Of a stretch of DNA of 64,000 nucleotides, positions 33,998 through 44,089 are shown in pieces. The position numbers and the translations under genes are program-made. The stretch's first letter is position 1, and each line of letters begins with the position of its first letter. The notes under the pieces were generated by a model. That model saw only the letters and a program-made list of their open reading frames with translations, was not told the DNA's origin and searched no databases. The DNA comes from Tragulus kanchil. Lineage: Eukaryota; Chordata; Mammalia; Artiodactyla; Tragulidae. The stretch spans positions 203,790,939 to 203,854,938 of the forward strand of contig JAIOJX010000032.1 in assembly GCA_022376925.1 (NCBI GenBank), given 5' to 3'.

Positions 33998-35061
33998 TAC
34001 TGTAGTGATCAGAGAATGAAGACTACATAATTTCTGTTTTTTGGGGGGTTTTTTTGAGGATTTAACCTGAAATAGTCTATAGTTTTGTGTTTTTTTTTAA
34101 TTTTTATTTTACTTTTTACTTTTACAGAGTTTTGTTGTTTATAGATATGTATGATCCCAGATTAGTCATATGTATATCCTCCCCATCCCACCCCTCTAGG
34201 CCGTCGCACAGCACCCCTGCAGGATGTGAATTCCCTGCAGGAATGAAAAATAAGATTTTAATTTTTTTTTTTTTAAACAAGTCAGTCAAACTCCAGAGCC
34301 CATGTTCCTTTTTTTTTTTCCCTTAATTTTGGCCTTCTTTTTTTTTCTTTTTTTCTTTTTTTGGCTTTTATGCTTTTACCGAGTTTCATTGTTTACAGAT
34401 ATGTATACTCTCAGATTGGTCATATGTATGTCCATCTCCCTCATCCCGCCCCTCCAGGCAATTTTGGCCTCTTTTTGTTGATTTTTAATTTTTCATCTAT
34501 CTTTATTCTTCAGCCTGTGTGGGCCTCCCTCACTGCAGAGCACTGGCTCTGGGTGCATGTGCTCCAGAGCACTAACTTGTAATTGGACACACCAGTCCAG
34601 CCACTCTGTGGCATGCGGGATCTTCCCTGGCCAGGGATCGAACCGGTGCCCCTTGCACTGCAAGGTGGACTCCTTACCCATTGGACTACAAGGAAGCCCA
34701 AGATTTTAACTTAAATTACCTAAGTATAACATCACCAAAGGGAGATTCATCATTCTATGAGTCTCATGTATTTCTCTCCCCAATGGACCATACAAATCCC
34801 AATGGCAACTTCTGGTTAGACGTGATTACTAGTCCTAGTGCTCAGACTGATGTCACTGTCATCTTGGCCAAAGCAAAGTCTCAGATCTCCTGAGGCCACC
34901 ACTGAGGTCCAAGTGCTGAGTGGTGATAGAGGGAAGAGAGTCTAAGAGGTGACTCCTCAGCTGGCCCTCAGCTCTTTCCATCTCTGGGCCTACCCCTGTA
35001 GAGCAAGAGGGCGCTGCCTGGGGTATTCCAGGCTCTCAGTGTTTTCCTACACTGCGCTTAC

Positions 35062-35205
35062 CTGGACAGGTGGTATATAAAGCCCTGGATGTTGTTCTTC
35101 AGTCCTTCTTTCACTGCATCTAACAGAAATTTTCCTAACACCTCGTATGACAGTGACACTAATTCTTCCCTTTGGAGCATTCCATTGGCCATTTCAGTGG
35201 TAAAA
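35062..35205 (-). CDS. Internal exon B of an unrecognised protein-coding gene
   Basis: On the minus strand this 144-nt segment has a strong acceptor ('cccttgctttccacatcag' at its 5' side, AG at 35206-35207) and a strong donor ('gtccag' then gtaagc, GT at 35060-35061). One frame is open throughout: one base completing a codon, 47 codons, then two bases. The translation contains 'TTEMANGMLQREELVSLSYE' then 'VLGKFLLDAVKEGLKNNIQG', an amphipathic, helix-like, ordered sequence unlike the LINE frames around it. Start phase matches the end of exon A, making an Asn codon across the intron. Protein family and function are unknown to me. The exon is crossed by the ends of duplications 11 and 12. Confidence 0.62.
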
Positions 35206-35382
35206 CTGATGTGGAAAGCAAGGGAAGGAAGTTCCTAAGTGCTGACACTGCATTATCCCAAAGGCAATACTTTAGGATGACGACTCCGCACCTTGTTTCA
35301 CAGAATGGATCTGAATGGATTGGTGGGGGTCTCTGGAATCAGTGGTCTACTGAGAAGACTATGGGGTGAGCACAGTAAGTGA

Positions 35383-35480
35383 TCTGAATTCTGGCTTTAG
35401 TTCTGCCACTGTCCATCTGTGTACCTTGCTCTACCCCAAGCCCTGAACTGTGCCTTCCTCCAGGTCTTTATCTTCCAGCA
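35383..35480 (+). mobile_element. MIR SINE fragment
   Basis: 'ttctggctttagttctgcca' and 'gtgtaccttgctctacccca' match the MIR 5' half. Duplicated at about 36517-36614. Confidence 0.55.
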
Positions 35481-36294
35481 TGATGAGCTTATGATTATGT
35501 ATTTGGGAAATGCATAATTTAGAAATCTTAATTTTAAGGATGGAATGCTACAGATTCAACCATGTTTCTTGAAGCTACACATAATAAAAGACTGAAAAGC
35601 TGACAGAAGACAGTTAACCTACGATCTTCAAGGCTCACCTCAAGATCCTACTTTTGGCCCATTTTAACCCCTAATCACTTTGCCTCCTGTTAATGACTCA
35701 TATGTTAAAAAGATGCAACATATTTTTTCCTGATCTTTATTTTTACATTTTTCTGACACTAATCTCTGAGCATCTCCATCCCATTGCTGACATTACGAAT
35801 GTTCAGGTCACATTCATTGGTATTCAGGTTAACATGCTCCTGGGCTCGTGACTGGTGACTGCTCTCCTCTCTCCTGATCCCTAGCAGCCTTTAGCAAACA
35901 CCACTGTCCTGGGTGCTGACACAGAATAGCAGTTGGCTTGGGATCTACTGAGGTCACTCTGAGGCAGAATAACCTACAACCTGGTGAGGAATGGTCACCC
36001 CAGCTATTTAAAGAAAAGTCCTCTCGTTGAGTCTGGTGTTTCTCACACAGTTTTCTTTCCTCAGGGAAGTCCCAAAGTAAACAATTTTGACCCTGCCCTT
36101 CCAAATTCATCTTTAATCTATGAGCTTTGCCCACGTCCCTGGCACACTATAATCTTCTCGGGCTTCTTTCTCCATATTTCCCGGAGAGAAAAAAAGTCTC
36201 TTCTCTTTTCAAAGAACAGATAGTTTATATGCATGCAGTTGTTCAGCGGCTGTCATCCTTCCTAGTTCAGCTGACTGTTTGGAAGAAATACCAC
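35480..36294. other. Unique intronic-looking DNA
   Basis: No repeat recognised. A plus-strand acceptor-like tract ('cagttttctttcctcag' near 36063) has no convincing exon on the plus strand. A 101-codon minus-strand frame (35829-36134) lacks splice support. Confidence 0.35.
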
Positions 36295-37427
36295 GACGTG
36301 ATATTTTTGAGCATTCCATTGGCCATTTCAGTGGTAAAACTGATGTGGAAAGCAAGGAAGGAAGTCCCTAAGTGCTGACACTGCATTATCCCAAAGGCAA
36401 TACTTTAGGATGACGACTCCGCACCTTGTTTCACAGAATGGATCTGAATGGATTGGTGGGGGTCTCTGGAATCAGTGGTCTACTGAGAAGACTATGGGGT
36501 GAGCACAGTAAGTGATCTGAATTCTGGCTTTAGTTCTGCCACTGTCCATCTGTGTACCTTGCTCTACCCCAAGCCCTGAACTGTGCCTTCCTCCAGGTCT
36601 TTATCTTCCAGCATGATGAGCTTATGATTATGTATTTGGGAAATGCATAATTTAGAAATCTTAATTTTAAGGATGGAATGCTACAGATTCAACCATGTTT
36701 CTTGAAGCTACACATAATAAAAGACTGAAAAGCTGACAGAAGACAGTTAACCTACGATCTTCAAGGCTCACCTCAAGATCCTACTTTTGGCCCATTTTAA
36801 CCCCTAATCACTTTGCCTCCTGTTAATGACTCATATGTTAAAAAGATGCAACATATTTTTTCCTGATCTTTATTTTTACATTTTTCTGACACTAATCTCT
36901 GAGCATCTCCATCCCATTGCTGACATTACGAATGTTCAGGTCACATTCATTGGTATTCAGGTTAACATGCTCCTGGGCTCGTGACTGGTGACTGCTCTCC
37001 TCTCTCCTGATCCCTAGCAGCCTTTAGCAAACACCACTGTCCTGGGTGCTGACACAGAATAGCAGTTGGCTTGGGATCTACTGAGGTCACTCTGAGGCAG
37101 AATAACCTACAACCTGGTGAGGAATGGTCACCCCAGCTATTTAAAGAAAAGTCCTCTCGTTGAGTCTGGTGTTTCTCACACAGTTTTCTTTCCTCAGGGA
37201 AGTCCCAAAGTAAACAATTTTGACCCTGCCCTTCCAAATTCATCTTTAATCTATGAGCTTTGCCCACGTCCCTGGCACACTATAATCTTCTCGGGCTTCT
37301 TTCTCCATATTTCCCGGAGAGAAAAAAAGTCTCTTCTCTTTTCAAAGAACAGATAGTTTATATGCATGCAGTTGTTCAGCGGCTGTCATCCTTCCTAGTT
37401 CAGCTGACTGTTTGGAAGAAATACCAC

Positions 37428-38255
37428 AAATAGTTTTGAAAGGAGGATCTGAAGTTGGTACTAAATTATGAAGTGTTACAAACATTACAGAAGAAAAACA
37501 AAAAAGAGGATTGGCACCATGGAAAAGGCAAAAAAAAAAAAAATCTAAATCACTCTCTTCACAGAACTGACAAGTGAGATTTAGCTAAAGGAAATATAAG
37601 GCTATGAGTTTGAGAACTAAGAACCACTGGGCCAAGAAAAGATGAGGAAAATGACTGTAAAGGATTCAAAAACCAATGTGATCACAAAAAAGCTTTCAAA
37701 AGAACAGACTGAAAACAAGTTATTTTGGATAATTATTCAGTGGGGACAGTGAGTTTTGTTTTACAGATAGGAAACTGAAACTTTTAGAAGGAAAGTGACT
37801 TGACTATTATCATAAAGAAATAGAACCCCACTGTTCTGATTCTCAACTCCCTTTGCACCAAATTCAAAGGACATTCCATCTTTTATGTTCTATTGTTTTC
37901 TAAATTCAGCTCTCTAGGATGTGGAAACTTTGATGCTCTTGGAAATTGCTTCTTTATTTGTCCACTGCCAACTTCTGGGCTAAGAGAGGTTTGAAGTTCA
38001 ACGCAAAAACACAGGGCTTGGCAAGGTCCACAGCTCATTACAACTTCTCATTAGCTGTGTCCCTTGGGACAACTATGGCATTCCTGAGTGTGACTCAGTA
38101 TTGCCTGTCATAACTCAGGGTTCCTGATTAATCTGAACCAAGCCCAGATCAGGGACGCAATAAGCTACAAGCAAATGAAGCAACACGTTTTGTAGGAAGA
38201 AAGCAAAAAATTGCGTGAAATTTTTGTGAAGTGCCATCTTAATATTAACTGTAAT
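37428..38255. other. Unique DNA with one worn MIR
   Basis: About 37745-37860 ('gataggaaactgaaactttt') resembles MIR in reverse orientation. Otherwise no repeat, gene or regulatory signal recognised. Confidence 0.4.
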
Positions 38256-38415
38256 ATCTAACACTTATTTTGCATTGACTATGCACCAGGCACTGTATTT
38301 GTGCTTGACATTCATCAATTCATTCATTTCTCTTAATAACCCCATGAGGCAGGTACTATTATTGTCTCTATTTTAAATAAGAAACTGAATCACACGGATG
38401 TCAAGTAATCTGCTA
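38255..38415 (-). mobile_element. MIR SINE
   Basis: 'tatgcaccaggcactgtatt', 'ccccatgaggcaggtactat' and 'ttaaataagaaactgaatca' are the reverse complement of MIR in correct order. Confidence 0.75.
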
Positions 38416-38559
38416 TGCTGGCTAGGAACATCAAGTGCTTCAGAACTGTAAGAATACTATGCCAATGGATATTCAGGATCCTGATGATTTCAGGAGCCAT
38501 GAAAGGTTTCTCTAAACTAAAAATAACTTCATCAATGCAAATAAAGTATGGAGTTTGGT

Positions 38560-38745
38560 TTACAGAAATGTACGGACAACCAAAGTTTCCTTGTACGGCA
38601 CAGTGTTCAAATGTACCATGGCAATATAGGATGTCAACACAGGGAAAGGCTGGGTATATGTATCTTTTTGTGCAACATTTTTACAACTTCTCTGTAAATC
38701 TAAAAGAACTCTTAAATAAAAAGATGATTTTAAAAAATATTCTCT
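38560..38745 (+). mobile_element. Old L1 3' end (L1M type)
   Basis: 'gtaccatggcaatataggat', 'ggaaaggctgggtatatgta', 'acttctctgtaaatctaaaa' and a final 'ttaaataaaaag' followed by A's match old L1M 3' ends. It explains the 161-codon plus-strand frame at 38415-38900, which is not a gene. Confidence 0.65.
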
Positions 38746-39400
38746 GGATGCTTCCTAAGGGGAACTTTTCATCGTGTCAGTTTAGAGAAACAGTGCTATT
38801 CTTCTTCCTAAAAGTTGGAAGCATATTGGAAACAGCAGGTCCTCACAGCCCTACATTTTACATGTCAAGGAGAGGATGTTCAGGTCTCCATGAGTGCTAA
38901 CTTATTTACTTCAGAGATTTGTGCTAGAGTTTTAAAGGCAAATTGGAAACTATTTCCTGGAACTATGCCTCACAGCATGCCTTTTGATACCTGGATTATA
39001 TTTTTTAAATTCTGAAGAAATCTTGTTTCCCCCACCCTCTTCTGTGCTTTTTTGGGGCTGAGCTGCTTCCGGTTTTCTCACACTCCTGCCTGTCAGGAAG
39101 AAGAAACCACAAAAATGCAGCAAAGCCAAGACTGTTGATAGAGCTGCAGTTCCATCTCAGGAGTCTCAAGAGCTCTCCTCGCCAGCAGTGAGTTCAGGGC
39201 AGCGAGTGGGGTCCTCCAATGTCCAGCCCTGCTAATGCTGACAAGGCCTCCTTCTCCACTAGAACACGAACCACACCAGCCACCATGGGCCATCTCAGCA
39301 GTGACTGGAAAAACCACAACCAAGAGAACACTTGCAAATTCAACATTCATATCTAACTCACTGATTTTTCCCACCCAAGGGTGAACTTGTGGTTCTGGAA
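38745..39400. other. Unique DNA with a possible decayed coding segment
   Basis: At 39100-39370 on the plus strand, a good acceptor ('cctgcctgtcag') is followed by protein-like text that stays open only if the frame is shifted twice ('KCSKAKTVDRAAVPSQESQE', later 'TGKTTTKRTLANSTFISNS'). This could be a decayed exon, a pseudogene or chance. Confidence 0.25.
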
Positions 39401-39404
39401 GGCT

Positions 39405-39905
39405 TATGATGGTTCCTGATGCTTACTGAGATCTGAAGTGTACTGGGTCTTGTTCTATGTACTTCACAGGCATGAAGTCTGCTAATATTATCAACAGTCC
39501 TATGAAGCAAATATATATTATCTCCACTTCACAAATAAAGGCAAACCATTTTTGGGGGGTCACATTAGCTCCTCATTGCTATGTGTAGGCTTTCTCAAGT
39601 GAACTTCTCATTGCAGTGGCTTCTCTTATTGAGGAGCATGGGTTCTGAGTATGCAGGCTTCAGCAGTTGTAGCACATAGGCTTAGCTGCGCGTGGCACGT
39701 GGGATCTTAGTTTCTGGACCAGGGATCGAATTTCAAGCCCTCTGCATTGGCAGGAGGACTCTTAACCACTGGACCACCAGGAAAGTCCCCAAGTAAGGAA
39801 ACTGAAGCCAAGAGCTTAAGTGAATTGTAACTTGTTGAAGATCTCACATCAATAAAGTGTGAAGGTGGATGTGCCAGAGGCAGTCTGGCTCTAGAGGCTG
39901 CATCC
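39405..39905 (-). mobile_element. MIR SINE split by a CHR SINE
   Basis: Two MIR halves in reverse orientation (39405-39548: 'cctatgaagcaaatatatat'; 39790-39905: 'aggaaactgaagccaagagc', 'agaggcagtctggctctaga') flank a CHR SINE in between. The halves are collinear, which dates the CHR insertion after MIR. Confidence 0.75.
39548..39790 (-). mobile_element. CHR-type SINE
   Basis: Plus strand 'cagtggcttctcttattgag', 'gtgggatcttagtttctgga', 'gatcgaatttcaagccctct' and the head 'ggaccaccaggaaagtcccc'. It belongs to the older CHR subtype, not the young family at 47514. Confidence 0.88.
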
Positions 39906-40049
39906 TTTAAGGATCTGAGGCCACTCTTTCTGGGGTGAGGGGCCACACACACTTCTTACCATGCCATTGGCTCTCAGCCACAAACTGCAACCTTCCTACT
40001 GCCCTTCCCTACAGCTCCAGAGAGTTCTCTTAAGTCATTACGATGCCAG

Positions 40050-40115
40050 TCATTCCTAGAACAGTACTTGGCACTTAGTAGGCACTGAATAAATATTCGC
40101 TGAATAAATGAATCT
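40050..40115 (+). mobile_element. L2 or MIR 3' tail
   Basis: 'agaacagtacttggcactta' and 'ggcactgaataaatattcgc' are the shared 3' end pattern of L2/MIR. Too short to choose between them. Confidence 0.55.
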
Positions 40116-40330
40116 TGGCAGCAATATAATTAAAACAACCATGAGGGATTGTTTTCAATCCAAATCCAGAATTTGATTCATTATCCAAGGGGGGAAAGAC
40201 ATGAACTGCTTCTTCTGTGTCACAGGATTCCTTTTTACAAGTAATATTGATTTAAATTTTTTTTTTTCTTTTTTTTAACGGTCAATATTTATTGGTTAAA
40301 CCTAGATTTTATTTATTATTTTTTGGCCAC

Positions 40331-40597
40331 TTTTTTTTTTTTTTTTTAGGCCACTTCTATTCGTCTTTCATTTATTTCCATCTTTGTGTTTTGGCTTGTG
40401 TGGGCCTCCCATTGCAATGGCCTCTCTTGCTGCAGAGCACTGGCTCTGGGCGCACACACTCCAGAGCTCTGCTCTGTAGTTGGATACATCAGTCCAGCTG
40501 CTCCGTGGCCTGTGGGATCTTCCCAGGCCAGGGATCGAACTGGTGTCCCTTGCAATGCAAGGTGGTGCCCTTACCCACTGGACCACCAGGGAAGCCC
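40331..40597 (-). mobile_element. CHR-like tRNA SINE
   Basis: T run, 'ggccacttctattcgtcttt', then body and head ('ggaccaccagggaagccc'). Nearly full length. Confidence 0.9.
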
Positions 40598-40599
40598 TA

Positions 40600-41280
40600 A
40601 AATTGATTTTGTGAAGGACAAATGAATGAGTAGCTTCAATGAATGCTAGAGAAATACACGAATCTCTTCTAGCCTTCATCCATCAGGGGCTGTCTCCTTC
40701 TCAGACAGCTTTGATAAGATTCCCAGTTTTTAAATGCAGAGAGACTGCTAGAACTAACACTTTTTACCAGTCCATTTTTGACTTACTAGGGAAAACGGCT
40801 GGAGGTAGAGTGCAGAATGTGATCTACAGTATGTGATTCAGGTACAGAAATGTCTTTTTTTGAGGTAAAACAGGAAGATGACACAAGGTATTAGAAACAG
40901 TGCTCCTACACAGAACCTAATGACTAATGTCAATGAGGTTAATCCCTCTAATGAAATCCCAATCCTATGTCTTCCATTTCAGAAGACTAAGAACAAATAA
41001 ATAAGGATGGAGGTGAGGGAAGAGTATTTGCATTTTACCTAAAATTGAAAAGATCTAACTCTATGGAATGGCCAAGAGAAGACCACGTCCAGGAGGAAGC
41101 TCTCCTTTCCTCCCTCCAGGCCCACAGTTGAGTACTGTTACCCAGGACTGCGTCTGACTGAGGCTCCTGCTGGAGGCCAGGAGAGTTAGCTGGCAATGAC
41201 GCCGAACTGCCAGGGGCAGTGCTCATCTTTACCCCCAGGGAACCTACAGTAGCAGTGTCTGCCCCTGTCTCAGGGGGTAC
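40600..41280. other. Unique DNA; no accepted exon
   Basis: A minus-strand donor-like site at 40782-40783 and a 63-codon minus-strand frame (41035-41226, 'TAPGSSASLPANSPGLQQEP') were examined. Neither gives an exon whose phase fits between exons A and B. Confidence 0.35.
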
Positions 41281-41362
41281 CTTTGACGTTGGCCATGCTG
41301 CAAAAGCTCCCTGGGTGATTTCAGTTTATAGACAGGGCTGAGAACCAGTTGGCCTTTAGTCC
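41280..41362. mobile_element. MER5-like hAT fragment
   Basis: 'ctccctgggtgatttcagtt' followed by 'cagggctgagaaccagttgg' resembles a MER5-type terminal region. Short and diverged. Confidence 0.45.
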
Positions 41363-41474
41363 CCAACAGGTGGTCTTTCCAGTATTTTGGTACAACTTGA
41401 GCCTCCATAAATAAAGAGTATTGTAATTGATGCAACACAGAAGAAACTGAACAGGAAGATAACTGAGAACTTAC

Positions 41475-41692
41475 TTGGAAGCCCTTTGGGATGTTGCCTT
41501 TCTGAGGACTTGCCTGTGATTGGACAGGGGTTTGGGGACCAGGGAGGAGGAAGAACTTGGAGGTGGCACCACTTTTTGTGGCAGAGTGGTTGGCTTCTGG
41601 ATGCTAGCTGCGGCACTTGAAATTCTGCAAGCTGCACCATTATTTATTGTCCATAAATTGGAGTTCGGTAGTGTCTGGCTGCCAAAGATCGC
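41475..41692 (-). CDS. Internal exon A of an unrecognised protein-coding gene
   Basis: On the minus strand this 218-nt segment is preceded by a very strong pyrimidine tract and acceptor ('tttttctcctttttctcgtag', AG at 41693-41694) and followed by a near-consensus donor ('ttccaa' then gtaagt, GT at 41473-41474). The frame starting at the first base is open for 72 codons plus two bases. The protein is Ser/Pro/Thr-rich and basic, with '[20 protein letters not shown]', then '[20 protein letters not shown]', ending '[10 protein letters not shown]': a disordered linker by composition. It joins exon B in phase. I cannot name the gene. Duplication 13 begins inside it, at 41544. Confidence 0.6.
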
Positions 41693-42044
41693 CTACGAGA
41701 AAAAGGAGAAAAAAAGATTGTTGAAGATGTTTGTTCTTCACAGTCCATTCGTGGTAAGTGAGCAGTTAACTGGCTTGCAGTCCTGAGGTGGGGACAAAAG
41801 GAAAAGGGAAACCATTAAAATGAAGTAATTTTAAAGGAAAAACTTCTCCTCCAATATATCAGTGCAGGTTTAGATTCAGAGAAGGGAAATCTGTTTTAGT
41901 AGAGAGTTGAGATGGGCTTGCTGCAAGTGCACTGGGCCAGGATTCAGGGCAGTTGGGTCCTATGCATTATCCATACATGTGAATTAGAGAAGCATTTGGT
42001 CTCTCCTGGCCTTAGTATTTCCTCTTTGTTAAATTCAACAAGTA

Positions 42045-42377
42045 TTTAATGAATACATCTTTTTTAGGGAGGGAGGCGCAGGTTGGGGAGGGAGGGGGGT
42101 GGACGGGCCACTTCAATCTATTGGTCTTTCATTTATCTATTTTACTTCCATCTTTGTTCTTCCGCCCGTGTGGACCTCCCATCACAGTAGCCTCTGTCGT
42201 TGCAGAGCACTGGCTCTGGGCGCATGCACTCCAGAGCTCCAGCTTGGTAATTGGACACATTGGTCCAGCCGCTCCGCGGCACGTGGTATCTTCCGAGGCC
42301 AGGGATCAAACTGGCGCCCCTTGCACTGCAAGGCGGTGTCCTTACCCACTGGACCACCAGGGAAGCCCCTAATGAAT
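42045..42377 (-). mobile_element. CHR-like tRNA SINE, young family, with target-site duplication
   Basis: G/T-rich tail ('gggtggacgggccacttcaa'), body ('ctggctctgggcgcatgcac') and head 'ggaccaccagggaagccc'. The 8-base target-site duplication 'taatgaat' is at 42047-42054 and 42370-42377. Duplicated at 43140-43472. Confidence 0.92.
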
Positions 42378-42644
42378 GCCTCTTGTTGGGTATCAAGCAC
42401 TAGAAATACAGCACCAAACAAAAGTGACTTGAAATCTGACTCAACTGCACTCCTACTCAGAGAACTCTGAACTCCTCTGGAAGGTCTGCATCTTGGAGGA
42501 AAGAGAAGGAGCCAGTGTGGTTTAGTAATACCTTGGCCTAAAGATTAACATAAAATTACACTTGGAAACACTTTCAAAATAAAATTACTACATGCATACT
42601 TGTTATTATATATGAATATAAGATCAAAATATATTTTTTGCTCA

Positions 42645-42787
42645 GAGGAGGAAGAACTTGGAGGTGGCACCACTTTTGTGGCAGATGGTTGGCTTTGGAT
42701 GCTAGCTGCACTTGAAATTCTGCAAGCTGCACCATTATTTATTGTCAATAAATTGGAGTTCGGTCGTGTCTGGCTGCCAAAGATCGC
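42645..42787 (-). pseudogene. Truncated, error-bearing false copy of exon A
   Basis: Carries the acceptor and the 5' two-thirds of exon A but lacks the donor, which is cut off at the duplication junction. Six bases are missing relative to 41544-41692. Confidence 0.7.
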
Positions 42788-43790
42788 CTACGAGAAAAAG
42801 GAGAAAAAAAGATTGTTGAAGATGTTTGTTCTTCACAGTCCATTCGTGGTAAGTGAGCAGTTAACTGGCTTGCAGTCCTGAGGTGGGGACAAAAGGAAAA
42901 GGGAAACCATTAAAATGAAGTAATTTTAAAGGAAAAACTTCTCCTCCAATATATCAGTGCAGGTTTAGATTCAGAGAAGGGAAATCTGTTTTAGTAGAGA
43001 GTTGAGATGGGCTTGCTGCAAGTGCACTGGGCCAGGATTCAGGGCAGTTGGGTCCTATGCATTATCCATACATGTGAATTAGAGAAGCATTTGGTCTCTC
43101 CTGGCCTTAGTATTTCCTCTTTGTTAAATTCAACAAGTATTTAATGAATACATCTTTTTTAGGGAGGGAGGCGCAGGTTGGGGAGGGAGGGGGGTGGACG
43201 GGCCACTTCAATCTATTGGTCTTTCATTTATCTATTTTACTTCCATCTTTGTTCTTCCGCCCGTGTGGACCTCCCATCACAGTAGCCTCTGTCGTTGCAG
43301 AGCACTGGCTCTGGGCGCATGCACTCCAGAGCTCCAGCTTGGTAATTGGACACATTGGTCCAGCCGCTCCGCGGCACGTGGTATCTTCCGAGGCCAGGGA
43401 TCAAACTGGCGCCCCTTGCACTGCAAGGCGGTGTCCTTACCCACTGGACCACCAGGGAAGCCCCTAATGAATGCCTCTTGTTGGGTATCAAGCACTAGAA
43501 ATACAGCACCAAACAAAAGTGACTTGAAATCTGACTCAACTGCACTCCTACTCAGAGAACTCTGAACTCCTCTGGAAGGTCTGCATCTTGGAGGAAAGAG
43601 AAGGAGCCAGTGTGGTTTAGTAATACCTTGGCCTAAAGATTAACATAAAATTACACTTGGAAACACTTTCAAAATAAAATTACTACATGCATACTTGTTA
43701 TTATATATGAATATAAGATCAAAATATATTTTTTGCTCAGAGGATAAGCGTAAAAACACTAAATAAAGACCTAAAACCACCATCTGAGAA

Positions 43791-44088
43791 GTGAAAGTGA
43801 AAGTCTCAGTCTTTGTGGCCCATGGACAAGCCATGGAATTCTCCAGGCAAGAATACTGGAGTGGGTAGCCTTTCCCTTCTTCAGGGGATATTCCCAACCC
43901 AGGACCAAACCCAGGTCTCCCGCATTGCAGGTGGAGTCTTTATCATCTGAGCCACCAGGGAAGCACAAGAATACTGGAATGAGTTGCCTATCCTTTCTCC
44001 AGGGGATCTTCCCAACTCAGGAATTGAACTAGGGTCTCTTGCATTGCAGGTGGACTCTTGCATAACACCTGAGCCTCAAGGGAAGTCC
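43791..44088 (-). mobile_element. Bov-A2 SINE (dimer)
   Basis: Two Bov-A type units in tandem: 'gtgaaagtgaaagtctcagt...gagccaccagggaagc' followed directly by 'acaagaatactggaatgagt...gcctcaagggaagtcc'. This dimeric structure defines Bov-A2, a pecoran marker as far as I know. Confidence 0.88.
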
Positions 44089-44089
44089 A

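Larger units (their letters stand above)
32859..35136. repeat. Tandem duplication 11 (unit 1139 bp)
   Basis: Copy 1 is 32859-33997; copy 2 is 33998-35136. Only a one-base change ('caagggaagcc' against 'caaggaagcc') was noticed. The right breakpoint falls inside exon B, so copy 1 carries only its 3' half. Confidence 0.95.
35175..37427. repeat. Tandem duplication 12 (unit about 1134 bp)
   Basis: Copy 1 is 35175-36294; copy 2 is 36309-37427, with 14 filler bases. Copy 2 lacks single bases near its head ('gcaaggaaggaagtccct' against 'gcaagggaaggaagttcct'). Its left breakpoint is inside exon B, so 36309-36339 is a 31-base false copy of the exon's 5' end with its acceptor. Confidence 0.94.
41544..43744. 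repeat. Tandem duplication 13 (unit about 1098 bp)
   Basis: Copy 1 is 41544-42644; copy 2 is 42645-43744. The offset falls from 1101 to 1095 within the first ~100 bases because copy 2 lost six bases there in four steps and shows two substitutions. Copy 1 keeps the exon A frame cleanly, so copy 2's head is the faulty one. Confidence 0.95.

Noticed and set aside
33860..35100. TATA-like 'gtatataaag' with a nearby 'agagggcgctg' CTCF-like core, suggesting a promoter
   Set aside because: The TATA-like text lies inside exon B on the opposite strand (it encodes 'GFIYH'), and only the core of the CTCF motif is present. No CpG island or initiator context.
38415..38900. 161-codon plus-strand frame
   Set aside because: Explained by an old L1 3' end and unique flank; no homology or codon structure.
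40782..40840. Minus-strand 37-nt candidate exon with donor 'gtaagtc'
   Set aside because: Weak acceptor, and 37 nt would break the A-to-B reading frame.
41035..41226. Minus-strand frame 'STAPGSSASLPANSPGLQQE' with donor-like GTAACA
   Set aside because: The acceptor has a weak pyrimidine tract, the phase does not fit between exons A and B, and a MER5-like remnant lies next to it.
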